From positions 248,001 to 312,000 of the forward strand of contig NZ_JAEDAL010000001.1 in NCBI RefSeq assembly GCF_016093295.1: a stretch of DNA of 64,000 nucleotides, read 5' to 3'. Made by a program: the position numbers and the translations under genes. Below, in pieces: positions 14,895-23,721 of this stretch (position 1 is the stretch's first letter; each line of letters opens with the position of its first letter). This stretch comes from Inhella gelatinilytica. GTDB lineage: Bacteria; Pseudomonadota; Gammaproteobacteria; Burkholderiales; Burkholderiaceae_C. The notes beneath the pieces were generated by a model, which saw nothing but the letters and a program-made list of their open reading frames with translations, was not told where the DNA came from and made no database searches.

Positions 14895-16163
14895 ATGGCG
14901 TGCCCGCTACGCCGACCGTTCGCGATGGTTCCAATCTTTCTGGCATTGACTTTTGCGCTGCTGAGCTTTGGTTTGTGTTTGGTCGCCCTGTCTCTGTATG
15001 ACCGCCACGGCCTGGCGCCCGCCATGGTCTGCATGGCCCTGCTGGAAGGATTGAAGTACTTTGTCGCGGGGCACGTGGTGTTGACCCTGCCGGGTTTGGG
15101 TACCGCCGAACTCGGTTCACTGGTGTCCTTTGTGGCCCTGCTGGCCACCGTGCAGATGGCCTATCTGCGCTTGGGGGCCGGCCCCACGCGCCAGCTGCTG
15201 TGGGGCCTGGTGGCCCTGAGTGTGCTGACCAGTTGGTTCATGGCCCTGCTCGCCGCGTTGGTGGCCCATCCAGACGTCATCCTGCATGCGCCGTTGGACC
15301 CGCGCAGCATGGTGTTCAGCGGCGCGGTTCTTTTGGTCGGCAATGGGCTCCTGGTTGTCGGACTCATCGGCGTGGTGGTGCTGTTGCAGGTGTTGCTGCG
15401 ACGGGGCTTCAGCCTCTGGGGCAGCGTGGTGGTCAGTCTTCTTCTGGTGAATCTGGTCGACACCCTGGCGTTTCAAGCCTTGATCGGACCCCAGCGCCTG
15501 GTTTGGGACGACCTGCGGGCCGTGCTGATCGGCAAGACCGTGGTGGCCTTCTTTCTCGGGGCCGTGGGGGCCACTTGGTTGCGAGGATGGCGTCGGGGTG
15601 TGGAACCGGCCGCCTTGGATTTGTTGGCGGTGCTTTCGTTTCAGCGGCGCCTGCAGAGCCTGGAGCGCGAATTGCAACGCGACGCGCTGACCGGGCTGCT
15701 GAACCGCCGCTACCTGGAGCGTGAGGTGCCGGCGATCTTGCGCTTGGACGAACACCAGGGCCGCTCGACGGCATTGGTCCTGGTGGATCTGGACCACTTC
15801 AAAGCGCTGAATGACAGCCAAGGCCATTGGGTGGGCGACTTGGCTCTGCAGCACGTGGGGCGAGTGCTCCAGAACGGGGTGCGGCAACTGGACAGCGTCA
15901 TCCGCTATGGTGGGGAAGAGTTTGTGCTGGTCCTTCCCGGAACGCAGGCCGAAGAAGCGCGTCACCTGATGGAGAACCTGCTCCAGACACTGCGCCAGTC
16001 GCCGTTGCAGGGCGAAGGGGTTCCGCCCCTCACACTGGACGCCACCGCGGGCGTCGCAGCGACACCGAAAGACGGCCACACGTGGCCCGAACTGCTGCGG
16101 CGGGCGGATGCGCGCTTGTACGAAGGCAAGCGGGCGGGACGGGGCCGGGTGGTCGGCGCGTGA
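14895..16163 (+). CDS. Membrane-bound diguanylate cyclase
   Basis: A 422-residue protein that makes cyclic di-GMP from two GTP. Residues 10-235 are strongly hydrophobic with about six or seven membrane segments, forming an input domain of unrecognised type. A short linker (SFQRRLQSLERELQRD) leads into a GGDEF domain beginning DALTGLLNRRYLE. The active-site loop is GGEEF at 339-343, and the product-inhibition I-site RQLD is present at 330-333, five residues before, so it should be active and feedback-inhibited. ATG 14895 is used; ATG 14925 (MVPIFLAL) is an alternative that begins right at the first membrane helix. No c-di-GMP effector is nearby. Confidence 0.88.
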   Translation: MACPLRRPFAMVPIFLALTFALLSFGLCLVALSLYDRHGLAPAMVCMALLEGLKYFVAGHVVLTLPGLGTAELGSLVSFVALLATVQMAYLRLGAGPTRQLLWGLVALSVLTSWFMALLAALVAHPDVILHAPLDPRSMVFSGAVLLVGNGLLVVGLIGVVVLLQVLLRRGFSLWGSVVVSLLLVNLVDTLAFQALIGPQRLVWDDLRAVLIGKTVVAFFLGAVGATWLRGWRRGVEPAALDLLAVLSFQRRLQSLERELQRDALTGLLNRRYLEREVPAILRLDEHQGRSTALVLVDLDHFKALNDSQGHWVGDLALQHVGRVLQNGVRQLDSVIRYGGEEFVLVLPGTQAEEARHLMENLLQTLRQSPLQGEGVPPLTLDATAGVAATPKDGHTWPELLRRADARLYEGKRAGRGRVVGA

Positions 16164-16246
16164 GCCGCTAGAGAAGCCCGCCTGCGACAGTTGGGGGGCG
16201 CTCTCTAAAATGGCGGGGTTATTGACATGAAACCGCAGGTAACCCC

Positions 16247-17425
16247 ATGAATCTCCCCGGCCTCGACTTCCAACTCGGTGAAGACATTGACGCGCTGCGC
16301 GATGCCGTGCGCAGCTTTGCCGAGGCCGAGATCGCGCCGCGCGCGGCCGAGATCGATCACAGCGATCAGTTCCCCATGGATCTGTGGCGCAAGATGGGCG
16401 ACCTGGGCGTGCTGGGCATCACCGTACCCGAGCAGTACGGTGGCGCCGACATGGGCTACTTGGCCCACATGGTGGCCATGGAAGAAATCAGCCGGGCCAG
16501 CGCCTCGGTGGGTCTCTCGTATGGCGCGCACAGCAATCTGTGCGTCAACCAAATCAAGCGCAACGGCAACGAGGCGCAAAAGGCCAAGTACCTGCCCAAG
16601 CTGATCAGCGGCGAACACGTGGGCGCGCTGGCCATGAGCGAGCCAGGTGCCGGCTCCGACGTCATCAGCATGAAACTCAAGGCCGAGGACAAGGGCGGCT
16701 ACTACCTGCTGAACGGCAGCAAGATGTGGATCACCAACGGCCCCGACGCCGACACCATGGTGGTCTACGCCAAGACCGAGCCCGAGTTGGGTGCGCGCGG
16801 GGTCACCGCCTTCATCGTCGAGAAGGGCATGAAGGGTTTCTTCACGGCGCAAAAGCTCGACAAGCTGGGCATGCGCGGCAGCCATACCGGTGAGATGGTG
16901 TTCCAAGACGTGGAAGTGCCGGCCGAGAACATCCTGGGTGGCCTGAACCAGGGCGCCAAGGTGCTGATGAGCGGCCTGGACTACGAACGCGCCGTGCTGG
17001 CCGCCGGCCCGATCGGCATCATGCAGGCGGTGATGGACAACGTGGTGCCCTACATCCACGACCGCAAGCAGTTCGGCCAGAGCATCGGTGAGTTCCAGCT
17101 GATCCAAGGCAAGGTGGCCGACATGTACACCGTGCTGCAAGCCGGTCGGTCGTTCTGCTACACCGTCGGCAAAAACCTGGACAAGCTGGGTGCGGCCCAC
17201 GTGCGCCAGGTTCGCAAGGACTGCGCCTCCGTGATTCTTTGGTGTGCTGAAAAAGCCACCTGGATGGCTGGCGAGGGCGTGCAGATTTTTGGTGGCAACG
17301 GCTACATCAACGAATACCCGCTGGGCCGCCTCTGGCGCGATGCCAAGCTTTATGAAATCGGCGCCGGCACCAGCGAGATCCGCCGCATGCTGATCGGGCG
17401 TGAGTTGTTTGCGGAGACGCTGTGA
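16247..17425 (+). CDS. ivd: Isovaleryl-CoA dehydrogenase
   Basis: FAD enzyme of leucine degradation, isovaleryl-CoA to 3-methylcrotonyl-CoA, passing electrons to ETF. The 392-residue length and acyl-CoA dehydrogenase motifs are intact: [22 protein letters not shown], and near the C-terminus [22 protein letters not shown] and the GAGTSEIRR segment. The base in this subfamily is the glutamate in [13 protein letters not shown], which distinguishes isovaleryl-CoA dehydrogenases from the short-chain group whose glutamate lies near the C-terminus. The TGATG overlap with the following membrane protein and the close can and aceK genes suggest one transcription unit. The rest of the leucine pathway (liuBCDE) is not in the window. 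Confidence 0.92.
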   Translation: MNLPGLDFQLGEDIDALRDAVRSFAEAEIAPRAAEIDHSDQFPMDLWRKMGDLGVLGITVPEQYGGADMGYLAHMVAMEEISRASASVGLSYGAHSNLCVNQIKRNGNEAQKAKYLPKLISGEHVGALAMSEPGAGSDVISMKLKAEDKGGYYLLNGSKMWITNGPDADTMVVYAKTEPELGARGVTAFIVEKGMKGFFTAQKLDKLGMRGSHTGEMVFQDVEVPAENILGGLNQGAKVLMSGLDYERAVLAAGPIGIMQAVMDNVVPYIHDRKQFGQSIGEFQLIQGKVADMYTVLQAGRSFCYTVGKNLDKLGAAHVRQVRKDCASVILWCAEKATWMAGEGVQIFGGNGYINEYPLGRLWRDAKLYEIGAGTSEIRRMLIGRELFAETL

Positions 17426-17802
17426 TGCTGTTGGCCTTTGGCGCCTTGATGGTCGTGCTGGGCCTGCTCTCAGGCGGCGTGTTGACCGCATCGGCGCTGG
17501 GGGCGACTGCCCTGGAGCCGGGTTGGACGGCCGGGCTGGCCTATCCGGGTCTGACGCTGCTGGGTTACGGGCTTTTTGTCATTCCCGCCAATGACGGCCC
17601 GATTCAGTGGCTCACTCGGGCCAGTGGAGCCCTGTGCTTGTTGCTGGGCATGGTGGCCATCGCCGTGCTGGTGCTGCGATCCCTCGGCATCCTGGCGTTT
17701 GACGGGGGCACTCTGACGCTGTGGTGGATCTTTGGCTGCAGTTTGCTGCTGGGCCCAATGGGCTGGCTGGGCGCGCGCGTGCCGGCAAGCACCTCGCGTT
17801 GA
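17425..17802 (+). CDS. Small integral membrane protein between ivd and can
   Basis: A 125-residue protein starting in the TGATG overlap with ivd. Four hydrophobic segments (about 2-22, 35-52, 63-85, 92-115) and a short basic tail ARVPASTSR indicate a four-helix inner-membrane protein. No conserved charged or metal-binding residues stand out and I do not recognise a family. Its constant-looking position, coupled to ivd and nine bases before can, suggests cotranscription but not function. Confidence 0.7.
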   Translation: MLLAFGALMVVLGLLSGGVLTASALGATALEPGWTAGLAYPGLTLLGYGLFVIPANDGPIQWLTRASGALCLLLGMVAIAVLVLRSLGILAFDGGTLTLWWIFGCSLLLGPMGWLGARVPASTSR

Positions 17803-17811
17803 TCCCTGACC

Positions 17812-18483
17812 ATGAGTCACGACCTCAAAGAGCTGTTTGACAGCAATCGGACCTGGGCGGCGGCCATGGAGCAGCGCCAGCCCGGTTTTTTCACCCGTCT
17901 GCTCGGACAGCAAACCCCACAGTACCTGTGGATTGGCTGTGCGGACAGCCGGGTACCGGCCAATGACTTGGTGGGCCTGTTGCCTGGTGAGCTGTTCGTT
18001 CACCGCAACGTGGCGAACCTGGTGGTGCACACCGACTTGAACGCCCTGTCGGTGATTCAGTTCGCCGTGGACGCCCTCAAGGTCCAGCATGTCATCGTCG
18101 TCGGGCATTCCCAATGCGGGGGCGTCAAAGCCGCGCTGGCCGGCACCCGCGTCGGCTTGGTCGACAACTGGCTGCGCCATGTGCAGGACGTGCGCGACCA
18201 GCACGCGGCGCTGCTGGAGCGCGTGCCCGAGGCCCTGCGGGTGGATGCGCTGGTGGAGTTGAACGTGCTGGAGCAAGCCCGCAACGTCTGCCACACCACC
18301 ATCGTCAAGGATGCGTGGGCGCGCGGCCAGAGCGTGGTGGTGCATGGCTGGGTCTATGGCCTGCACAACGGCCTCTTGGAAGACCTCCGCATCACGGCCG
18401 GAGCGCTGGACGATGTATGGCCCGCTTACCAAGCGGGCGTAGCGCGGGTGGCACGCCGCTACGGTGCTGATTTAGAAGGCTGA
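17812..18483 (+). CDS. can: Beta-class carbonic anhydrase
   Basis: Interconverts CO2 and bicarbonate. A 223-residue protein with the beta-class zinc site complete: Cys43 and the Asp45-Arg47 dyad in CADSR, then His99 and Cys102 in GHSQCGG. The C-terminal region NVCHTTIVKDAW..VVVHGWVYGL is typical of the Can/CynT group. It supplies bicarbonate for biotin carboxylases such as the methylcrotonyl-CoA carboxylase of leucine catabolism, which makes sense downstream of ivd; that link is inference. The window also encodes an SbtA bicarbonate transporter. It is followed by a strong hairpin in front of aceK. Confidence 0.93.
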   Translation: MSHDLKELFDSNRTWAAAMEQRQPGFFTRLLGQQTPQYLWIGCADSRVPANDLVGLLPGELFVHRNVANLVVHTDLNALSVIQFAVDALKVQHVIVVGHSQCGGVKAALAGTRVGLVDNWLRHVQDVRDQHAALLERVPEALRVDALVELNVLEQARNVCHTTIVKDAWARGQSVVVHGWVYGLHNGLLEDLRITAGALDDVWPAYQAGVARVARRYGADLEG

Positions 18484-18526
18484 CCCCACAGCCACGAAGC
18501 CTGTACCGATTTCAGCCGCTAGGCTA

Positions 18527-18550
18527 GGGCCCTCTGGTCACCGAGGGCCC
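18527..18550 (+). promoter_or_regulatory. Perfect hairpin covering the aceK translation-start region
   Basis: GGGCCCTC (18527-18534) and GAGGGCCC (18543-18550) pair perfectly across an 8-base loop. The stem ends four bases before the aceK ATG (18555) and no separate Shine-Dalgarno sequence is visible. It may depress aceK translation or act as a weak terminator after can. There is no T-run. Confidence 0.55.
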
Positions 18551-18554
18551 GCCG

Positions 18555-20300
18555 ATGTTTCCGCACCAGCTCAACGATCCCCGCGCCTACGAGATCGCGC
18601 AAGCTTTGCTGGGGGGCTTCAACCGCCACTACCGGCTGTTTCGTGAAACCACGGCTCAGGCCAAGCAGCGCTTTGAGCGCGCCGACTGGCACGGCCAACA
18701 AAAGGCCCAGGCGGAGCGCATCGCCTATTACGACCAGCGGGTGGGTGAATGCGTGGAACTGCTGGAGTTGGGCTATGAAGCCTCTCAGCTGCCGATGGAA
18801 GTCTGGCAGCAGATCAAGCTGCACTACATCGGTCTGCTGACCAACCACTTGCAACCCGAACTGGCCGAGACTTTCTTCAACTCGGTGTGCACCCGCATCC
18901 TGCACCACAGTTACTTTCACAACGACTTTCTGTTCGTGCGCCCGGCCGTCAGCACGGAATACATCGAAAACGACGAACCCGCCGCCAAGCCCACCTACCG
19001 GGCCTATTACCCGGAACCCGGCAAGTTGCCGCAAACGTTTCGACGCATCGTCACCAACTTCCAGCTCAAGACGCCTTTCGAAGACCCCGAGCGGGACACC
19101 GCTGCGGTGGGCGCGGCGGTTGAGCGACAGCTGGGGGGCGAGCGCTGGCGCGCGAACTTCCAGGTGCAGGTGCTGTCCAGCCTGTTCTTCCGCAACAAGG
19201 GCGCCTACGTGGTGGGCAAGATCATCAACGGGTTTCACGAGTTGCCGTTTGCGCTGCCCATCCTGCACGGAGACCGAGGTTTGGTCATCGACGCCATGCT
19301 CTTTGGCGAAGATGACTTGCTGATGCTCTTCAGCTTTGCGCGGGCGTATTTCATGGCGGACTTTGAGGTCCCCTCCGCCACGGTGCAGTTCTTGCGCAGC
19401 CTGATGCCCCGCAAGCCCCGCGCGGAGCTCTACAACGCCATTGGCCTCCAAAAGCACGGCAAGAACCTGTTCTATCGAGACCTGCTGTACCACCTGCGGC
19501 ATTCGTCCGACAAATTCCGCATCGCTCCCGGCATCAAGGGCATGGTCATGCTGGTGTTTGATTTGCCCAGCTTTCCGTTCGTATTCAAGCTGATCAAAGA
19601 CTTCTACCCACCGCAAAAGGACACGACACGCGAGCAGATCCAGAGCAAGTACCTGCTGGTCAAACAGCACGACCGGGTGGGCCGGATGGCGGACACGCTG
19701 GAGTACAGCAATGTCGCCTTTCCACGTCAGCGGTTTGAGGATGAGTTGATCAAGGAGCTGCGCCACTTTTGCCCGAGCTTGCTGGACGACAGTGGGGACG
19801 ACATCGTGCTCAAGCACGTGTACATCGAGCGCCGCATGGTGCCGCTGAACATCTTTTTGCAAGATGCCACGGACGCCCAGCGCGAACACGCCGTGCGGGA
19901 GTACGGCAACGCCATCAAAGACTTGGTGGCGGCCAACATCTTCCCCGGTGACATGTTGTGGAAAAACTTTGGCGTCACGCGCCAAGGCAAAGTGGTCTTC
20001 TACGACTACGACGAAATCGAGTACCTGACCGACTGCAATTTCCGCAAAGTGCCGGCGGCGCGCAACGAAGAAGACGAGATGAGCGGCGAAATTTGGTACG
20101 CCGTGAACAAGGGCGATGTGTTTCCCGAAACCTTTGGCCCTTTCCTGCTCGGCCACCCCGGCGTGCGCGAGCCCTTCATGAAGCACCACGCTGATTTGCT
20201 CGATCCGGCCTATTGGCAGGGTCACAAGGACAAGATCCTCGCGGGGCATGTTCACGATGTCTTCCCCTACGACGCCAGTCGGCGGTTTGCGCCAACCTGA
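18555..20300 (+). CDS. aceK: Isocitrate dehydrogenase kinase/phosphatase
   Basis: Bifunctional enzyme that phosphorylates and dephosphorylates isocitrate dehydrogenase, switching carbon between the TCA cycle and the glyoxylate bypass. The 581-residue length matches the family. The N-terminal half contains [17 protein letters not shown]. The kinase domain has the AceK nucleotide loop [12 protein letters not shown] beginning at residue 324, followed by [16 protein letters not shown] with the conserved lysine, [14 protein letters not shown], and the catalytic/metal segment [20 protein letters not shown]. aceA and aceB are not adjacent. Start ATG 18555 sits behind the hairpin described separately. 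Identification is secure. Confidence 0.96.
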   Translation: MFPHQLNDPRAYEIAQALLGGFNRHYRLFRETTAQAKQRFERADWHGQQKAQAERIAYYDQRVGECVELLELGYEASQLPMEVWQQIKLHYIGLLTNHLQPELAETFFNSVCTRILHHSYFHNDFLFVRPAVSTEYIENDEPAAKPTYRAYYPEPGKLPQTFRRIVTNFQLKTPFEDPERDTAAVGAAVERQLGGERWRANFQVQVLSSLFFRNKGAYVVGKIINGFHELPFALPILHGDRGLVIDAMLFGEDDLLMLFSFARAYFMADFEVPSATVQFLRSLMPRKPRAELYNAIGLQKHGKNLFYRDLLYHLRHSSDKFRIAPGIKGMVMLVFDLPSFPFVFKLIKDFYPPQKDTTREQIQSKYLLVKQHDRVGRMADTLEYSNVAFPRQRFEDELIKELRHFCPSLLDDSGDDIVLKHVYIERRMVPLNIFLQDATDAQREHAVREYGNAIKDLVAANIFPGDMLWKNFGVTRQGKVVFYDYDEIEYLTDCNFRKVPAARNEEDEMSGEIWYAVNKGDVFPETFGPFLLGHPGVREPFMKHHADLLDPAYWQGHKDKILAGHVHDVFPYDASRRFAPT

Positions 20301-20314
20301 CACAGCCGGTGCCC

Positions 20315-21250
20315 ATGGATACGCCCGCCCCTTTACCCTGGCCCGACCTCCGGGACCCCCGCGCTTTCGACGAGTTGCACGACAACCCTGTGCGGTGGCT
20401 TACCTGGGTGCAGGGCTTGGCTCGGCAGCTCGGCTTGCCGGAGGGGGTGCTGCCCTTGGGTGAGGGCACGGCCCTGGTGGTTCAAGTGGGGGCCGACTGG
20501 ATCCTGAAAGTCTTTCCACCCTTCTTGCGCGACCACTGGGCGTTCGAGCGGGGCCTGCTCATCCGACTGCAAGGCCAGTTAACCGTTCCAACGCCCCGGT
20601 TGGAGGCGTCAGGCGACGTGCAGGGCTGGCCTTGGCTGCTGATGAACCGGCTGGAGGGGCAAACCCTCACCGCCTTGTGGCCCCGTTTGGACGAAGCGCG
20701 GCGGCACGGGCTGCTGCGCCAGATCGGGGAATTGGCTCGACAGGTGCATGGCGTGCCCGTGGGCGACCAACAAACCCTGGCGCCGTTGTGGGCGGATTTC
20801 TTGGCCCGGCAACGCACCGGGTGCTGGGCGCGGCAACAACGCACGGGCCTGCCCCCGCAGTTGCTGGCGCAAGTCGAGGCTTTTGTTGCTGGACCGGTTC
20901 CGCTGGACCCCAAGGTGCTGCTGACCGGGGAGTTCACGCCCATGAACCTGATGGTGGACCCCCAGGGGGAGCGCGTTATCGGCCTCTTTGACTTTGGGGA
21001 TGGGCTGATCGGCCCCTGCGCCTACGACTGGGGCGGCCCGCTGGCCTTCTTGGCGGCGGGCCATGGCGAGCGCGTGGCCGCTTTTTTTGCCGGTTATGGC
21101 GTCGCCTTTGACGAGGCCGCCCGCACAGTGCAGTTGCGATTGCTGCTGTTGCACCGGTACAGCCACCTGCCCATTCAGTTGGCCGGGTGTCCGGGGTGGG
21201 CGGACACACCCACCTTGCCCGCGTTGGCCCGCCATCTGTGGCCAATCTGA
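20315..21250 (+). CDS. APH-family phosphotransferase with altered catalytic loop
   Basis: A 311-residue protein with the aminoglycoside-phosphotransferase/choline-kinase fold: the nucleotide-binding strand GEGTALVVQVGADWILKVFPP with the ATP lysine, the WLLMNRLEGQTL hinge, a brenner-like loop LTGEFTPMNLMVD and the metal-binding FDFGDG (Asp226). The usual catalytic sequence is HGDxxxxN; here it is T204-G205-E206-x4-N211, so Asp is replaced by Glu and His by Thr, while Asn211 and Asp226 remain. It may be a weak kinase, a pseudokinase, or a subfamily that tolerates Glu. It follows aceK by 14 bases. Substrate is unknown; resistance to aminoglycosides should not be assumed. Confidence 0.75.
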   Translation: MDTPAPLPWPDLRDPRAFDELHDNPVRWLTWVQGLARQLGLPEGVLPLGEGTALVVQVGADWILKVFPPFLRDHWAFERGLLIRLQGQLTVPTPRLEASGDVQGWPWLLMNRLEGQTLTALWPRLDEARRHGLLRQIGELARQVHGVPVGDQQTLAPLWADFLARQRTGCWARQQRTGLPPQLLAQVEAFVAGPVPLDPKVLLTGEFTPMNLMVDPQGERVIGLFDFGDGLIGPCAYDWGGPLAFLAAGHGERVAAFFAGYGVAFDEAARTVQLRLLLLHRYSHLPIQLAGCPGWADTPTLPALARHLWPI

Positions 21251-21305
21251 GATCCGTCTTCCTCTACCATCGCCGGGGCTCAACAACGCGAAAGGGAGGC
21301 AGGGC

Positions 21306-21530
21306 ATGAGCGATTCCCGAACCCGCGCCCACCCGATCTTGGTGGTGGAAGACGTGGTAGAGATGCGTGAATTGCTGCTGCGCCTGCTGCGGGTGCTGGG
21401 CTACGGCCCCATCGCGGCGGGGGTCACCGACTATTTGCTCAAGCCTTTCACCCTGGCCACGCTGGAGAGCAAGCTGAATCGGGCCTTGGCCGCCCCCCAT
21501 GCGGCGGGTGCGCCGCCGCACTCACCATGA
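21306..21530 (+). pseudogene. Receiver-domain remnant lacking the phosphorylation core
   Basis: A 74-residue frame reading ILVVEDVVEMRELLLRLLRVLGYGP and then directly IAAGVTDYLLKPFTLATLESKLNRAL. The first part is strand 1/helix 1 of a CheY-like receiver with the acidic pair Glu15/Asp16; the second is strand 5/helix 5 with the conserved Lys47. About 60 residues that should lie between, carrying the phospho-accepting Asp and switch Thr, are missing, with the junction near residues 34-36 (bases about 21400-21415). The frame is intact, so it looks like an in-frame deletion rather than a frameshift. It overlaps the next gene by ATGA. Confidence 0.7.
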
Positions 21531-22027
21531 TCGACTGGAATTGGCCGCTGTGGCTGGAGCAAGGCAGTTACTTGGTGACGGTCATCGGCCTGCCCTTCGC
21601 CATTTGGGTGTTCATGCGCCAAGAGCGGGCGGAGCGCGAGAACGAAGAGGAGGAGGCCTACCTACTGCTGGCCAATGCCTACAACGACTTTCTCAAGGTG
21701 GTGCTGGCCAACAGCGACCTGCAGTTGCGCAGCGCGCCGGCCCTGGAGGCGCCCACCGCAGAGCAACGCGAACGCATGTTGATCATCTTTGACATGCTGG
21801 TGAGCCTCTTCGAGCGAGCCTATCTGGTGGCCTACAAGGAAGACATGAGTGCCAGTGAGCGGCGGCGCTGGAACAGTTGGGACGACTACATGCGCGAATG
21901 GTGCGCCCGCGATGATTTCTTTTTCAGCCTGCCGCAGCTGCTCCGGGGAGAAGATCCGGGGTTTCAGGCCTACATCCAAGGCATTGCGCAAGAGATTCGG
22001 GTGGAACGCTTGAGCCTGCAATCCTGA
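21527..22027 (+). CDS. Membrane-anchored hypothetical protein
   Basis: A 166-residue protein starting in an ATGA overlap with the receiver remnant. One N-terminal membrane segment (residues 13-30, SYLVTVIGLPFAIWVFM) is followed by a highly acidic patch (ERENEEEE) and a cytoplasmic helical domain containing SLFERAYLVAYKEDMSASERRRWNSWDDYMREWC. The W-x2-W-D-D-Y-x-R-x-W segment looks conserved. I do not recognise a named family. Translational coupling suggests it was once a partner of a receiver protein. Confidence 0.6.
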   Translation: MIDWNWPLWLEQGSYLVTVIGLPFAIWVFMRQERAERENEEEEAYLLLANAYNDFLKVVLANSDLQLRSAPALEAPTAEQRERMLIIFDMLVSLFERAYLVAYKEDMSASERRRWNSWDDYMREWCARDDFFFSLPQLLRGEDPGFQAYIQGIAQEIRVERLSLQS

Positions 22028-22052
22028 GCCGACTTCCGACTCTTCCGCATCG

Positions 22053-22790
22053 TTAAGAGCGCCGGTATTTGTCGAGCACGGCCTTGAGACGACCGGACTG
22101 CCGCAAGCGGTCCAGGGCCTCCAAGATCAGCCGCGGTTCATGGCGAGGCTGGGGCGCCAGCAAGCAGCGGGTTTCGACTTCGGAGACCACCCGCAGCAAG
22201 CGCAGGCCCTCATGCCGGGCACGTTCACGGTTGAAAGCGTGCAGTGCGTATTCATTGACCACCCCAACGGGAACACGGGAGCGGGCCAACTTGGCCAGCA
22301 CCGCCGCCTGGTCCGGGGCATCGTCCCGAATCATGCGCCCGCTGACGAATTCAGACTTCAGTGCGGGGTAGAGATACCCATGAACGGTACCCACCCGCCA
22401 CGGATGGGACGGCACGGGCTTCACGGGCCAGTGGGTAGGGCCATCGGGCGCGGCCACCAACACATCGCGCAGCGTCAAGATGGGGGCACTCCAGCGCCCG
22501 GCAGACACGGGGCTACCCCACCAGTCGGGGTGCATGGGGCACTGAAGGTCCACTTCGCCGGCCTCCATGGCCGTGACCGCCCGCATCGCGGGCAAGCGCA
22601 CCCATTCCACGGGGACGCCCATTTCCAATCCCAGCAAATGCATCAAATCGGGCAGGATGCCCGCGGGCCCCGGGCCACCGTCCGCCATAACGAAGGGCGG
22701 GCCCCAGGTGGCAGGCAAGGCCACGCGCAGCGCTGGCGCCGATGGCAGAGCGGCGGCCCCGGCCGCGAGCAAGACGTCCCGACGATCCAT
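22053..22790 (-). CDS. Orphan periplasmic amino-acid-type binding protein
   Basis: A 245-residue protein with the two-lobe pattern of family 3 solute-binding proteins: GILPDLMHLLGLEMGVPVEWVRLPAMRAVTAMEAGEVDLQC, then ILTLRDVLVA and a closing helix LDRLRQSGRLKAVLDKY. The N-terminus MDRRDVLLAAGAAALPSAPA has a twin-arginine-like RRDVLL and a short hydrophobic run, suggesting Tat export. ATG 22790, seven bases after the upstream prs-like stop, is chosen over longer frames running into that gene. There is no permease or ATPase nearby, so it may serve as a sensor or have lost its transporter. Ligand unknown. Confidence 0.7.
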   Translation of the reverse strand: MDRRDVLLAAGAAALPSAPALRVALPATWGPPFVMADGGPGPAGILPDLMHLLGLEMGVPVEWVRLPAMRAVTAMEAGEVDLQCPMHPDWWGSPVSAGRWSAPILTLRDVLVAAPDGPTHWPVKPVPSHPWRVGTVHGYLYPALKSEFVSGRMIRDDAPDQAAVLAKLARSRVPVGVVNEYALHAFNRERARHEGLRLLRVVSEVETRCLLAPQPRHEPRLILEALDRLRQSGRLKAVLDKYRRS

Positions 22791-22797
22791 ACCGCGC

Positions 22798-23721
22798 TCA
22801 GCCCGGAGAGAGCGGGGCCAAGCCCCGGGCTTCACCGGAAAATGCCGCCGCCAACAGTGGCGCCACGCTCAGGGCGTTCGTGGGGTGGGCAATGCAGTCG
22901 GTGCTCCAAATAGCTTGCACGCCAGCGGCGCGAACCTGGGCCTCCGCATCCCCCCCAAAAAGGGCATGCGTCACGGCCACGCTCACTGAAGCGGCACCGG
23001 CCGCCAGAGCCAGCCGGGCGGCTTGGGCCAACGTCCGCCCGGTACTCGCCACGTCGTCGACCAACACCACGTCCCGGCCGACCCAAGGCACGTCCGGCAG
23101 GGCGATCCGAACCTCGCGGTCACCCTGGCGCTCCTTGGTGCAGACCGCCCAAGGCAGGCCGGCGGCTTCGCCCGCCACGCGAACCCACTGCTCAGCCTCA
23201 CCATCCGGTGCCAGCAACAACGCGCCCGGGCGCTGCTGGGCCGCCCACAGCCCCAAGAGCGGCGCAGCAGAGAGCGCCAGCCCCTGGCGCCCGGGCAAGA
23301 CAGCCGCCAGGGTTGCCACCCGGTGCAGGTGCGGATCCACAGTGACAACGGCCTCGAACGACTGGGCCAACACCCGCCCAAAGTGACGCTGGCTCACCAC
23401 TTCGCCCGGGTTGAAGGCCACGTCTTGCCGCATGTAGCCCAAGTAAGGCGCGATCAAGGTCAGGGTCTCGGCACCGAGCTCGCGCGCACCGCCCGACACC
23501 AGCAGCAATTCGGCCAGCCGGGCATTGGCGTTCTGAAGGCCCCGCAACACCACCACCTGGGGCGGCAAGTGGGGCGGCAATCGCAAGCGGCTTTCGCCAT
23601 CGGGGAACCGGTGAATCTCCACCTCATGCATCGGGCAGCCCAGGACCTGAGCCAGAGCCCGTGCGAGCGGGGCCTCGTCAGGCCAAGCCAGCAGCACGTC
23701 AGGGCGAGGCCAGGCCGTCAT
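22798..23721 (-). CDS. PRPP-synthetase-family protein
   Basis: A 307-residue type-I phosphoribosyltransferase-fold protein. Recognisable elements: [12 protein letters not shown] (PRPP-synthetase ATP/ribose-phosphate loop, FxDGE), [15 protein letters not shown] (the flexible catalytic PY-GY-RQD loop) and the PRPP motif [14 protein letters not shown]. These place it with ribose-phosphate diphosphokinases, though it is divergent from a housekeeping Prs and closer in length and loop to class III-like or archaeal forms. ATG 23721 overlaps the stop of the upstream phosphorylase gene (ATGA), so the pair is translationally coupled. Reaction direction and substrate (ribose-5-P, or ribose-1,5-bisphosphate) are open. 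Confidence 0.85.
   Translation of the reverse strand: MTAWPRPDVLLAWPDEAPLARALAQVLGCPMHEVEIHRFPDGESRLRLPPHLPPQVVVLRGLQNANARLAELLLVSGGARELGAETLTLIAPYLGYMRQDVAFNPGEVVSQRHFGRVLAQSFEAVVTVDPHLHRVATLAAVLPGRQGLALSAAPLLGLWAAQQRPGALLLAPDGEAEQWVRVAGEAAGLPWAVCTKERQGDREVRIALPDVPWVGRDVVLVDDVASTGRTLAQAARLALAAGAASVSVAVTHALFGGDAEAQVRAAGVQAIWSTDCIAHPTNALSVAPLLAAAFSGEARGLAPLSPG

Noticed and set aside
20315-21250. Aminoglycoside resistance gene
   Set aside because: The fold matches but the catalytic loop is TGE instead of HGD and the context is central metabolism; no reason to infer drug resistance.
21306-21530. Functional single-domain response regulator
   Set aside because: The phospho-accepting aspartate and the switch threonine are absent because the core is deleted.
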